Shown in pieces: positions 17,640-26,057 of a stretch of 55,501 bases of DNA. The stretch covers positions 1 to 55,501 of the forward strand of contig CAZHJE010000002.1 in NCBI GenBank assembly GCA_964532965.1, given 5' to 3'. The notes beneath the pieces were generated by a model, which was not told where the DNA came from, searched no databases, and saw only the letters and a list, made by a program, of their open reading frames with translations. Position numbers and translations under genes: made by a program. How positions within the stretch are numbered: the stretch's first letter is position 1; each line of letters opens with the position of its first letter. This DNA comes from CAZHJE01 sp964532965. GTDB taxonomy: Bacteria > Patescibacteriota > WWE3 > UBA101185 > UBA10185.

Positions 17640-18628
17640 AGTTCCAATTTATTAAAAGCATCACTAATTAAATCTAAATACACTTCGCTAAATTCCGACT
17701 GTTGGGTGCTTTTTATTCTGGTATCGAAAACTAACCCAATTTGTCCACCAGTTACCTTTTGTTCAAACTGTCCAGCTTGATTTTTGACTAAAACTGTTGC
17801 TACCATACCCATTTCAAGAGGTAATACAAATATGGTATCTTCTTTTAGCTGAATTAGTTGCTGAGTGCCAACATCTGTTTTATATAAGCACTCTGTATAT
17901 CCTGGAGAATTTATAATAGTCCCTAATGTAAAAAAATCTACATAACACCTGTTGTACATTATTTTATGGGGATATCTATTTTGTGTATCAATTTTAAGTG
18001 TATATACCCCCGGTTGAGTCATGAAATCCAATATTAACAGTGTTGTAAGTTCAGGAAAAGTATTAAACTTCGTAATTCTATCTCCAGTAAAAAGTATTTC
18101 AGTGGTTTTTTCTGGTGAAAAATTGGGAGGAGATATTTTTATCAAATCTCTTAATATTTGATCGTATGCAACCTGAGTATGTAGGTCTGAAGTCTGAATA
18201 TCTGGATACAACCAAGTGTTTGATACAAAGTCTAGGTTTGCGGTTAAAGTTACTAACGGGGTAATACAAGAAATATCCTTACCGTATGAATAAAATAGGT
18301 TGCTAAGATAAAATACATTTTCGTTAATATTTTGTAAAAGACTAACATACTCTATATCTTTAACGGGTATTTCTGGGCTAGAAAATAAGCTTGCAAATAC
18401 ATATTTATCTGTTTTTTTTAAGTTCAGTTCGTTTTGAGCTTTAGAAAAAACGTCGGCATAGTAGTCTTTTTGTGGGATTGTCTCACTAATCAAAAAGTTT
18501 GCGTAAGAGTGCGAACACACAAATTCTTCTGGTTTTTCGTCAGTTACAGATGACGAAGTAGTCAATTCATTGCTAAACTTAGCAAAGTATATCGCATTTA
18601 GAGTTTCAAACACAGTAACTACAGACAT
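17636..18628 (-). CDS. Glutamate-mutase-L-like conserved protein, 330 aa
   Basis: The C-terminal two thirds follow the order of MutL (glutamate mutase L, ASKHA-fold) relatives: ILFTGDRI, then TTLLILDFMTQPGVYTLKID, FFTLGTIINSPG, and GGQIGLVFDTR near the end. The usual N-terminal DFGSTYTK phosphate loop is not recognisable (here VFETLNAIYFAKFS), so ATP binding is doubtful. An extended -10 (TGGTATTAT) sits 6 nt before the ATG. It overlaps its partner gene by 4 nt. No glutamate mutase subunits are seen, so a different role is likely. Confidence 0.58.
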   Translation of the reverse strand: MSVVTVFETLNAIYFAKFSNELTTSSSVTDEKPEEFVCSHSYANFLISETIPQKDYYADVFSKAQNELNLKKTDKYVFASLFSSPEIPVKDIEYVSLLQNINENVFYLSNLFYSYGKDISCITPLVTLTANLDFVSNTWLYPDIQTSDLHTQVAYDQILRDLIKISPPNFSPEKTTEILFTGDRITKFNTFPELTTLLILDFMTQPGVYTLKIDTQNRYPHKIMYNRCYVDFFTLGTIINSPGYTECLYKTDVGTQQLIQLKEDTIFVLPLEMGMVATVLVKNQAGQFEQKVTGGQIGLVFDTRIKSTQQSEFSEVYLDLISDAFNKLEL

Positions 18629-18634
18629 ATAAAA

Positions 18635-18643
18635 ATAATACCA
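18635..18643 (-). promoter_or_regulatory. Leaderless-type promoter of the 330-aa gene
   Basis: Extended -10 TGGTATTAT on the minus strand (hexamer 18635-18640), 6 nt upstream of ATG 18628. Confidence 0.55.
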
Positions 18644-18680
18644 TGTATGATACTTTAGTTAATACTTAGTGAAACTTTCA

Positions 18681-18914
18681 TTACAATGCGTGTGTATCTG
18701 TATATGGTAAAAGCCCCATATACCTAGCTTTTTTTATTTCTACTGACAGCTTGCGTTGATGTTTTGCGTGAACACCACTTCGAGACTGCGGTATTATTTT
18801 ACCCCTATCAGAAATAAATCTTCTAAGTATTAACACATCCTTATACTCAGGAACAGTATTGGTCTTTGTAAAATAACATTCTTTAACTTCTTTAATCACT
18901 TTTGTTTTTGTCAT
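18681..18914 (-). CDS. rpsR: Ribosomal protein bS18
   Basis: 77 aa, normal size. It contains YKDVLILRRFISDRGKI and the bS18 core SGVHAKHQRKLSVEIKKAR followed by GLLPY. It binds the platform of the small subunit together with bS6. It is the last gene of rpsF-ssb-rpsR, with a 2-nt gap after ssb. Confidence 0.96.
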   Translation of the reverse strand: MTKTKVIKEVKECYFTKTNTVPEYKDVLILRRFISDRGKIIPQSRSGVHAKHQRKLSVEIKKARYMGLLPYTDTHAL

Positions 18915-18916
18915 AG

Positions 18917-19369
18917 TTATTCTTCTATATCATTTAGTAACTCATCAAGATTAATATCATCTTCTTCATTTGCGTTAGAAGAGTTTGCATCATATTCTTG
19001 AGTGTCAGGTTGGACTTCACCCTTGTTATCTCTTGGATTTCTAAGTACAATTAGCTCTTCTACATTAATCTCTGTTTTGTATTTTTTTACACCAGTCTCA
19101 TCTGTCCAATTTCGTGTTTGTAATCTTCCTTCAACATAAACCATGGTACCTTTTGATAGTATTTGTCCTGCAACCTCTGCAAGCTTGTTCCATGTTACTG
19201 CACTATGAAAATCCACGGCATCTTTTTGAACACCATCAATTGTCCACGATCTATTAGTTGCCACTGTAAAATTTGCAACTGCGGTACCTTGAGGAGTGTA
19301 TCGCACTTCTGGATCTCTTGTTAAATTACCAATTAATATCACTTTATTTACGTTTCTTGTTGCTGCCAT
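18917..19369 (-). CDS. ssb: Single-stranded DNA-binding protein
   Basis: 150 aa. OB fold at about residues 4-108 (NKVILIGNLTRDPEVRYTP, MVYVEGRLQTRNWTDETG) and an acidic tail. The tip is DDINLDELLNDIEE rather than the usual DDDIPF, so partner docking may differ. A full AGGAGG Shine-Dalgarno lies just before the ATG, as expected for an internal operon gene. Confidence 0.96.
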   Translation of the reverse strand: MAATRNVNKVILIGNLTRDPEVRYTPQGTAVANFTVATNRSWTIDGVQKDAVDFHSAVTWNKLAEVAGQILSKGTMVYVEGRLQTRNWTDETGVKKYKTEINVEELIVLRNPRDNKGEVQPDTQEYDANSSNANEEDDINLDELLNDIEE

Positions 19370-19393
19370 TAGCCCTCCTAAAAAACTAACTAA

Positions 19394-19675
19394 TTACTTT
19401 TTTGTAATTAAATACCTTACCAAATTATCTAAAAGGTTTAACTTATCTCTAAACTTTGATAGTTCTTTTGCACCTAATTCAAAGTTTATTACTTCGTAAT
19501 ACCCTTCTGTTTGATGATTAATTTCGTAAGCAAACTTGCGCTTACCCCAATTATCACTGTCCAATACCTTACCCTTTAAAGAAACGACAAGATCTTTAAT
19601 TTTATTCGAAAGTTCCTGTGCCCCTGTATCACCTGATATTATATTTGTTATTGTCATTATTTCGTATTGATTCAT
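19394..19675 (-). CDS. rpsF: Ribosomal protein bS6
   Basis: 93 aa from ATG 19675. It starts MNQYEIMTITN and has the ferredoxin-like pattern with GKRKFAYEINHQTEGYY, the bS6 signature. It pairs with bS18. An extended -10 TATAAT (19687-19692, minus strand) lies 11 nt upstream and drives the rpsF-ssb-rpsR operon. Confidence 0.95.
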   Translation of the reverse strand: MNQYEIMTITNIISGDTGAQELSNKIKDLVVSLKGKVLDSDNWGKRKFAYEINHQTEGYYEVINFELGAKELSKFRDKLNLLDNLVRYLITKK

Positions 19676-19757
19676 AGACAAGTTTGATTATACAAAAGAA
19701 AAGGAAAATGTCCATACCTAGGCATCTAGTAAAAGTAGACACATTCTTCTGCTTTGA

Positions 19758-20876
19758 TTATACATTAAATCTAAATTCAACGACATCCCCATCTTGCATG
19801 ATATAACTCTTACCTTCAAGTCTAAGGAGTCCGCGTTCCTGTGCAACTTTAAAACTACCGCTTGTAACCAAATCATTATAAGACACAATTTGTGCTTTTA
19901 TAAAACCCTTTTCAAAATCGGTATGTATTTTTCCTGCTGCTTTTGGTGCTGTATCTCCTTGCGCAATTGTCCATGCTCTAACTTCTGTAGGACCTGCGGT
20001 TAAAAATGTTTGCAGGCCTAATAGTTCAAAACCATACTTTATAACTTTGTCGAGCCCACTTTCGGTCATACCAAGTTCATGCATATATGCAATTCTATCT
20101 TCATCAGATAATGAGCACAGTTCTGACTCTATTTTAGCCGAGAGGCTTATATAGTGACCTCTGCCATTCGCGATTTTAGCCTCGGTTTTTGTATTTATTT
20201 GGTTTTCATTAATGTTTAGAATATAAAACATTGGTTTTTGAGTGAGCAAATTTAAATCTTTAACTAGTATTTTTTCATCGTCTTTCATAGCTAACGTATT
20301 TGCAAGATTACCTGAGTCTAACGTTTTTTGTAATTTCACGTATAATTCTTGTTTTTTTTCATTGTCAGTAGTCTTATCTTTTTTTAATACATTTTGATGC
20401 GCCGTTAACCTTTTTTCTAGTGTTTGAAGATCTGCAAGTATTAATTCTGTATTAATTACTTCGATATCAGTAGCTGGATTAGTGGAACCCTCTCTAATAA
20501 CATTCTCATCTGCAAAATCGCGAACAACCTGCACAATAGCATCTGTTTCACGGATATGAGATAAGAACTGGTTACCTAAGCCCTCACCCTCTGAAGCCCC
20601 TTTAACAAGCCCTGCAATATCATAAAATTTGATTGTTGCTGGGGTTATCTTTTCGGGAATGTTGAGATTTACTTCATTAGGTTTTGAATACTCTTTTCTT
20701 ACAATATCTGCAAGAACATTAAGCCTTGCATCTGGTACATCTACAATACCTATATTTGGCTCTATTGTTGCAAATGGATAGTTTGCAGCAAGCGCAACTT
20801 GTCTTTTTAGTAATGCATTAAAAAGTGTAGATTTACCTACGTTTGGTAATCCAACTATTCCTATTGATAAGCTCAT
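19758..20876 (-). CDS. ychF: Redox-regulated ATPase YchF (Obg family)
   Basis: 372 aa, full length. P-loop GLPNVGKST (9-17), the DIAGLVKGASEGEGLGNQFL switch region, a coiled-coil insertion (about 140-185), and a C-terminal TGS-type domain ending YIMQDGDVVEFRFNV. It binds the ribosome and hydrolyses ATP rather than GTP; the specificity motif here reads NINE (about 219-222). A weak GGTGA Shine-Dalgarno precedes the ATG. Confidence 0.95.
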   Translation of the reverse strand: MSLSIGIVGLPNVGKSTLFNALLKRQVALAANYPFATIEPNIGIVDVPDARLNVLADIVRKEYSKPNEVNLNIPEKITPATIKFYDIAGLVKGASEGEGLGNQFLSHIRETDAIVQVVRDFADENVIREGSTNPATDIEVINTELILADLQTLEKRLTAHQNVLKKDKTTDNEKKQELYVKLQKTLDSGNLANTLAMKDDEKILVKDLNLLTQKPMFYILNINENQINTKTEAKIANGRGHYISLSAKIESELCSLSDEDRIAYMHELGMTESGLDKVIKYGFELLGLQTFLTAGPTEVRAWTIAQGDTAPKAAGKIHTDFEKGFIKAQIVSYNDLVTSGSFKVAQERGLLRLEGKSYIMQDGDVVEFRFNV

Positions 20877-20879
20877 ATT

Positions 20880-21074
20880 TCACCAATTTACCAAAAACAC
20901 CCGCATTATGGAAGTGTTTAGTCCCTTTTTAATTCTGATAATATTTCCACGGCGCACCATCCTATATAACTGAGTATTTATTTGAGACTTCGTTTTACCT
21001 GGAAAGGCCTTCTTCACCTGAAAATCAGTAAAAATATGTGTTTTTATTTTGCTTTGCAGCTCACCAAATGTCAT
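20880..21074 (-). pseudogene. AbiEi-like winged-helix antitoxin remnant, 64 aa
   Basis: The short frame reads TDFQVKKAFPGKTKSQINTQ then LYRMVRRGNIIRIKKGL, the winged helix typical of AbiEi/type IV antitoxin N-termini. A full protein is about 200 aa or more; this one ends a few residues after the wing. No toxin gene is adjacent. I read it as a relic of a toxin-antitoxin system, though a small stand-alone DNA-binding protein is possible. The first in-frame Met of the conserved part is at 21074. Confidence 0.5.
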
Positions 21075-21129
21075 TAACAGAAAATTAACATATATGTATA
21101 TTATCTGCCAACCACTTGCAGGGCGACAC

Positions 21130-21459
21130 TTAAAATAGTTTTCCCCCAATTGGTATTTGCCTTTCTGGTACAACCAGTATCGCTTTTCCTTCCTCATCAG
21201 GAAAGCCTAAAGTTAATACTTCTGATTTTTCAGAGCCTATTTTAAAAGCTGGCATGTTAACAACGCTTGCTACCAACCTTCCCTCTAGAGCCTCTTTAGA
21301 ATAATGGGTAAATTGTCCAATAGATTGTTTTTTGCCAATTTCATCTCCAAAATCTATTTGCATTTTATACGAAGGTTTCCTGGCTTCTGGATAATCCTCC
21401 ACCAACACTATTTTCCCTACTCTTATATCCAATTTGTAAAAATCTTCTATGTCTGCCAT
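21130..21459 (-). CDS. csaA: CsaA-like tRNA-binding-domain protein
   Basis: 109 aa, a single EMAP/OB-fold domain. DIRVGKIVLVEDYPEARKPS, then IGKKQSIGQFTHY and TLGFPDEEG, is the CsaA pattern (a dimeric export-related chaperone related to the C-terminal domain of MetRS). A perfect AGGAGGTG Shine-Dalgarno precedes ATG 21459. It lies 12 nt downstream of proS and is probably co-transcribed under the T-box. Confidence 0.9.
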   Translation of the reverse strand: MADIEDFYKLDIRVGKIVLVEDYPEARKPSYKMQIDFGDEIGKKQSIGQFTHYSKEALEGRLVASVVNMPAFKIGSEKSEVLTLGFPDEEGKAILVVPERQIPIGGKLF

Positions 21460-21471
21460 ATAATCACCTCC

Positions 21472-22950
21472 TTAATATGCAACAGCAAATAACCATCTAT
21501 GATTAGCACCTTTATTACAGTATATACACCTGCCCTCTTCTTCTATACCCTCAAGTGGCAAACATCGTGTTGTAGCTTTGGTCTCCGCCTTTATCTTCTC
21601 TTCACATGCAGCATCTTCACACCAAAAGGCACTAATAAAGCCCTTTTTCTTTGCTAGTATATCTTTAAATTCCTCATATGTTTGTACTTTGTGTGTGTTT
21701 TCGTTTCTAAATTTTTTAGCGCGGTTATACAAAGACTTTTGTATCACTTCTAGTGTATTTGCTACTTCGCTATCAAGTACATCTAACTGCACTATACTTT
21801 TATCGCTAGTGTCTCTTCTTACCATTGTAACAACTTTACCCTCAACTTCATTAGTCCCAACTTCTAGTCTTATAGGTACCCCTTTCTTTTCCCAGTCATT
21901 AAACTTTGCACCAGGTGTTAAAAATTCACGAGTGTCAATTTTAAAAGAAATTAAAGGAGAACATATCTTAGATATATCTGTCGCATAGTTTAATACTTTT
22001 TCTTTTTCAATATCATTTTTCCAAATAGGAATTAGTACAACTTGTACCGGAGCAACTTTTGGTGGCAATACCAGTCCTTTATCATCACTATGTGTCATTA
22101 TTAAACCACCAATAATTCTAGTACTTACCCCCCAACTTGTTTGCCAAACATATTGCTTCTTGCCTTCTCTATCAGAGAATTTAATCTCAAACGCTTTTGC
22201 AAAATTATCACCTAAATTATGGGAGGTTCCAGCTTGCAATGCTTTACCGTCTTGCATCAATGCTTCGACGGTATAGGTATGGTGTGCTCCAGGAAACATT
22301 TCGGATTTTGACTTTTTACCAAGTACCACAGGCATAGCTAAATAGTCTCTTGCTAAACTTGCATATACTTTTAACATCTTAATAGCTTCTGTCTCTGCTT
22401 CTTCTGGTGTTTCGTGCGCCGTATGCCCTTCTTGCCATAAAAACTCTGTAGTTCTAAGAAAAAATCTTGTGCGCATTTCCCACCTGACACAATTTGCCCA
22501 TTGATTTAGTAAAATAGGTAAATCACGCCAAGATTCAACCCATCTTGCAAACGTATCATACATAATTGCTTCTGATGTTGGCCTCACAATTATTTCTTCT
22601 TCTAATTTAGAATCTGGGTCAACAACTAATGTTTCTTTGCCATCTTCAGAAATTTTAAGTCTAGTATGTGTAACTACAGCACACTCTTTAGCAAAACCTT
22701 TAATGTGTGTAGCTTCTTTACTTAAAATAGATTTAGGAATAAGTAAAGGAAAATAGACATTTTCATGATTTGTATCTTTAATTTTTTTATCTAATATTCT
22801 TTGAATTGTTTCCCAAATACTATAGCCATAAGGTTTAATAACCATACACCCACGTGTCACAGAATGTTCTGCTAGCCCAGCAACCTCGACAATATCAGAA
22901 TACCATTTAGAATAGTCGCTAGTTCTTTTTGTTATCTTTTTTTTAGTCAT
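21472..22950 (-). CDS. proS: Prolyl-tRNA synthetase, archaeal/eukaryotic type
   Basis: Class II synthetase that charges tRNA-Pro. 492 aa without the bacterial editing insertion. The N-terminus (SDYSKWYSDIVEVAGLAEHS) and the motif-2 region (RWEMRTRFFLRTTEFLWQEGHT) are those of type-3 ProS. The C-terminal zinc-like domain keeps cysteines in CEDAACEEK, RCLP and GRCIYCNKG and ends in Tyr, as in this class. A long T-box leader with its own promoter regulates it according to tRNA-Pro charging. Confidence 0.95.
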   Translation of the reverse strand: MTKKKITKRTSDYSKWYSDIVEVAGLAEHSVTRGCMVIKPYGYSIWETIQRILDKKIKDTNHENVYFPLLIPKSILSKEATHIKGFAKECAVVTHTRLKISEDGKETLVVDPDSKLEEEIIVRPTSEAIMYDTFARWVESWRDLPILLNQWANCVRWEMRTRFFLRTTEFLWQEGHTAHETPEEAETEAIKMLKVYASLARDYLAMPVVLGKKSKSEMFPGAHHTYTVEALMQDGKALQAGTSHNLGDNFAKAFEIKFSDREGKKQYVWQTSWGVSTRIIGGLIMTHSDDKGLVLPPKVAPVQVVLIPIWKNDIEKEKVLNYATDISKICSPLISFKIDTREFLTPGAKFNDWEKKGVPIRLEVGTNEVEGKVVTMVRRDTSDKSIVQLDVLDSEVANTLEVIQKSLYNRAKKFRNENTHKVQTYEEFKDILAKKKGFISAFWCEDAACEEKIKAETKATTRCLPLEGIEEEGRCIYCNKGANHRWLFAVAY

Positions 22951-22984
22951 ATCTACCTTTCTACCTAAAGTTAACTAACTATTT

Positions 22985-23283
22985 AGGGTTTAGTGAAAAT
23001 AAAAAAACCCTCATCGCTACATACCAGTGCTAAGACTGCTATGCAAGGACGAGGGTTAATCGTGGTACCACCTTACTTTATTTATTTCTCACGAAACAAA
23101 TCTTTTTAACTAACTTTGACTAACAAAATTAGTTTCCTAATTTTACGGTTAGGCTTCCGGCGCTACTCTTCGTAGGCAACTCATGGGCGGGTTCAATTTG
23201 TTTGATACTAAGTTGCTCCAACCCTTAGCTCTCAAGAAATCAGTGACAAATTTACTATTCCCAATCAAAGTTTTTGCTTAATT
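22985..23283 (-). promoter_or_regulatory. T-box riboswitch, proline-specific
   Basis: Leader of proS on the minus strand. The T-box core AAGGTGGTACCACG (23074-23061) differs by one base from the consensus AGGGTGGTACCRCG. Upstream, Stem I shows GGGAATAGTAAATTTGT and the opposing ACAAATT; GAACCCG just after it offers a CCC proline specifier at 23191-23189 followed by a purine. Downstream is a terminator whose arm would be used when uncharged tRNA is absent. All parts are in canonical order. The exact specifier register is inferred. Confidence 0.9.
23001..23057 (-). terminator. T-box-controlled intrinsic terminator
   Basis: On the minus strand, AACCCTCGTC (23057-23048) pairs with GATGAGGGTT and runs into seven Us (23007-23001). 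It competes with the antiterminator containing the T-box sequence. Confidence 0.85.
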
Positions 23284-23289
23284 ATTTAA

Positions 23290-23318
23290 AATATATAGTT
23301 AGTGTTAAATATTGTCAA
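23290..23318 (-). promoter_or_regulatory. Promoter of the T-box/proS transcript
   Basis: On the minus strand, TTGACA (23318-23313), exactly 17 bp, then TATATT (23295-23290). Predicted start near 23283, giving a leader of about 330 nt before proS. Confidence 0.8.
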
Positions 23319-23353
23319 TTAAAACAAGTATCACTAGAGTTTTTTACTGCTTT

Positions 23354-24061
23354 TTATAAATTTTTACCAAGCACTAAAAGCATAAACATAGGAATATCAT
23401 TTACAACCCTGTCTTTCTTCTTTCCTACGGTATCAGGTATTTCTGCCATAGAGATTAAATCGAAGTTATTAGCAATTAATGTATTTAAATAATCACTAAT
23501 TGATCTATGAAAATGATACGTTTTAAAATTAATAGTTGTATCTTTGCTATCAAGCGGAATACATTTTTCTGTTAAATATGTGTCTATTCTTCTAGAATAT
23601 AGCTTTCTTTTTTCATCTAAAATGTAGCCACTTTGCCTTGGAATATTAAATGCAGGGTGCTTTAAAAATAATACTATTTTGCCGTTAGGTTCTAAGATGT
23701 AGGAGATGTTTTTAAGAATAATATCTAAATCGGGCATATCTTGAATGCTTAATATAAATGTTACACAATCAAATGTTTCTTTTTTTAAATTACTTTTTTT
23801 TATTATGTTCCGCGCGTCTAGTACTTCGAATGTGCCATAGTTAGCAAATTTGTCTTTTGCGATATTAATCATGGCATTGCTGATATCAATACCCACATAG
23901 TTAGCACCAAACTCTGCTACATACTTTGAAAATACGCCTGTGCCACACCCTACATCTAGGATAGTGGTATCTTTTTTTAAGTTTAGTTCTTTTAGTACTT
24001 TAGGAAATGCTATTTCCATATGATATTTACTACCAGTATCCCCTACCCACCCATCATACCA
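23354..24061 (-). CDS. Class I SAM-dependent methyltransferase, N-terminus lost in gap
   Basis: Rossmann-type methyltransferase. ILDVGCGTGVFSKY is the SAM-binding motif I, GIDISNAMINIAKDK motif II, and DCVTFILSIQDMPD motif IV. The frame stays open above the first in-frame ATG (24019) and reads WYDGWVGDTGSKYH, the usual start region of this family, right up to the scaffold gap. The true start is therefore inside or beyond the Ns. The product is probably a small-molecule methyltransferase; the substrate is unknown. Confidence 0.85.
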   Translation of the reverse strand, partial: WYDGWVGDTGSKYHMEIAFPKVLKELNLKKDTTILDVGCGTGVFSKYVAEFGANYVGIDISNAMINIAKDKFANYGTFEVLDARNIIKKSNLKKETFDCVTFILSIQDMPDLDIILKNISYILEPNGKIVLFLKHPAFNIPRQSGYILDEKRKLYSRRIDTYLTEKCIPLDSKDTTINFKTYHFHRSISDYLNTLIANNFDLISMAEIPDTVGKKKDRVVNDIPMFMLLVLGKNL

Positions 24062-24161
24062 NNNNNNNNNNNNNNNNNNNNNNNNNNNNNNNNNNNNNNN
24101 NNNNNNNNNNNNNNNNNNNNNNNNNNNNNNNNNNNNNNNNNNNNNNNNNNNNNNNNNNNNN
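24062..24161. other. Scaffold gap (100 Ns)
   Basis: Exactly 100 Ns, the conventional placeholder for a gap of unknown size. Both flanking genes run into it, so the real distance, and even the adjacency of the two sides, is uncertain. Confidence 0.99.
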
Positions 24162-25892
24162 ATGGCGGGGCTTTCAGCGCTAGCGGTGGCACTAGCCGCA
24201 TGCAGTGGGCTTGATCTGTCAAAAGAAGATGAAGATGGGAAAACAAAGAAAGCGTTTAATGAGCTGTTTCCTACACCTGAAAGTTATATAAATAATCTTG
24301 AAATAGCTTTGTCAAATGTCAGCTCATTTGTAGAGGAGTTTGATCGTTTATACGAATCGGGACATACGATTGAAAACCCACAGGCGCAGACTAATAAATA
24401 CATAGAGGCGATATGGAACCCTGCAAAAATGGATAAGATATTATTAGAAATGGCTTTAAAAGAGGCAAATGCCACTAGCACAACTAGATTTGACAATGCG
24501 TATGAGTTAAACAGACGCGTATCTGCGGCCATACAAGCAACTATCACAGAACAAGATAAGGTTTTTAAATACTTAACCACAAGATTAAACTACTCCCCCG
24601 TTTACGCATTATACCGCTGGTATGACGTCTCTAATCCACAAAAAGTAAATGAGACTACAAATATAAACGCATCAGACGAATTAGCAGCGGCATTTTTAGA
24701 ACTACAAGAACTATATCCTGTACCTGTCGAAATGAGACAAACACTTAATACAGACCCTGGATTTGACCCCCTTGAAGAAGAAATATTAATGCCATTTTAC
24801 TTTAATTCTACCGATTTAAGTGTGGTTTCAAGCCAACTAGACATACCCGAAGAAAAACAAGCGGAACTAGCAATCATTGACGAGGAATTAGATTTATATC
24901 ATGAGTTCGCACATGCATTGGACATTGTAGCTAATCCAAATATTCTAAGATACTTAAACTGGGAAGATAGGCTCTCCGCAATTTCTCTAAGAAATAGTTT
25001 CAAACCCCCAAGGGAAATTGCTGAACTTATCGATACTGAATACGAAGAATTTTATTCTAAAGCGGCTGAAGGGAATGTACAGATTTCATTATTAACTGCA
25101 GTAGTGCAAAACGATTGGAATGATATTGATATAACAAAAGTTTATACATACGCTACTACTGCACTAGCTCTTTATACAGGAAAAACAATGGTCCTTGACA
25201 CAGGAAATGTTTTTGAAAGAGGCCTAGTACTTATGCAAGAAGACAGCAAATCAATTTTTAACGATTTGTTTTTAGAAAATTCTTCAATTTCGTTGGATGA
25301 CTTAAAAAATGGTAATTGGAAAACAAAAGTTGCTCCCGATGCTGAGAACAGCGCCATTTATAATGTGTTCAACCTGCTAGTAACTGATACAGAAGTTTTA
25401 GATACTATGCAAGCCGAAATAGAAAGAGTAAACCAAAATCGTTATACTTATGTCACAGATACAACAGGGCTTCCCGATCCCGCTGAACTAGCATTAATAA
25501 CTTCTTTAGAAACAATAAATAAAGATGCTTTAACACCAAAAGATATAAGTTGGTTACTTGTTGGCGCGTTTTTGTCTCATGTACTATCAAGCGAATTTGC
25601 AATTGAAATTGATAGGGGCATGTTGGAACAAATATATATAAATTGCTTCCGCGCGGACGTAGAGAGTTTTGCTCAAATAGGCATGCTATACATTTACTTA
25701 CATATAGAAGCCACATCAACCACTGACACTAGAAAAAAAAATACACTTGAAAGTCATTTAAGAGATTTGCATACTCAATCGCCATCGGAGCTTGATTACA
25801 TAACAACCATAGTCTCTGGCATGTCCGAAGAAACAGTAAGTAAAATATATAATTATATCTACCAAAATAAGAACAAACCAAGTTTTGTTTAA
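24162..25892 (+). CDS. Exported lipoprotein-like HExxH metallopeptidase candidate, 5' end in gap
   Basis: At least 576 aa. It opens with a hydrophobic stretch ending ALAAC, a lipobox with Cys14, so it is probably a surface lipoprotein. A longer N-terminus (perhaps twin-arginine, as in the next gene) may be hidden in the gap. The motif DLYHEFAHALD (H247, E248, H251) is the HExxH zinc site of metallopeptidases. The rest is helical and not recognised; a Glu-rich segment about 50 residues later (ELIDTEYEEFY) could supply the third ligand. Next to another HExxH protein. The protease call is inferred from the motif only. Confidence 0.7.
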   Translation: MAGLSALAVALAACSGLDLSKEDEDGKTKKAFNELFPTPESYINNLEIALSNVSSFVEEFDRLYESGHTIENPQAQTNKYIEAIWNPAKMDKILLEMALKEANATSTTRFDNAYELNRRVSAAIQATITEQDKVFKYLTTRLNYSPVYALYRWYDVSNPQKVNETTNINASDELAAAFLELQELYPVPVEMRQTLNTDPGFDPLEEEILMPFYFNSTDLSVVSSQLDIPEEKQAELAIIDEELDLYHEFAHALDIVANPNILRYLNWEDRLSAISLRNSFKPPREIAELIDTEYEEFYSKAAEGNVQISLLTAVVQNDWNDIDITKVYTYATTALALYTGKTMVLDTGNVFERGLVLMQEDSKSIFNDLFLENSSISLDDLKNGNWKTKVAPDAENSAIYNVFNLLVTDTEVLDTMQAEIERVNQNRYTYVTDTTGLPDPAELALITSLETINKDALTPKDISWLLVGAFLSHVLSSEFAIEIDRGMLEQIYINCFRADVESFAQIGMLYIYLHIEATSTTDTRKKNTLESHLRDLHTQSPSELDYITTIVSGMSEETVSKIYNYIYQNKNKPSFV

Positions 25893-26057
25893 CAATAAAA
25901 AACATAGAACTTTTTACTTTCATACAGTACTATTTAAACAATGAATAGGAATAATGAAGACGCAAATTACATGGATCGTTTATCACATATGATATCATGA
26001 GAAAACTCTCAGACTGTTTGTGATAATGGAAATTATGATAGCGGATCAGTAGATAAT

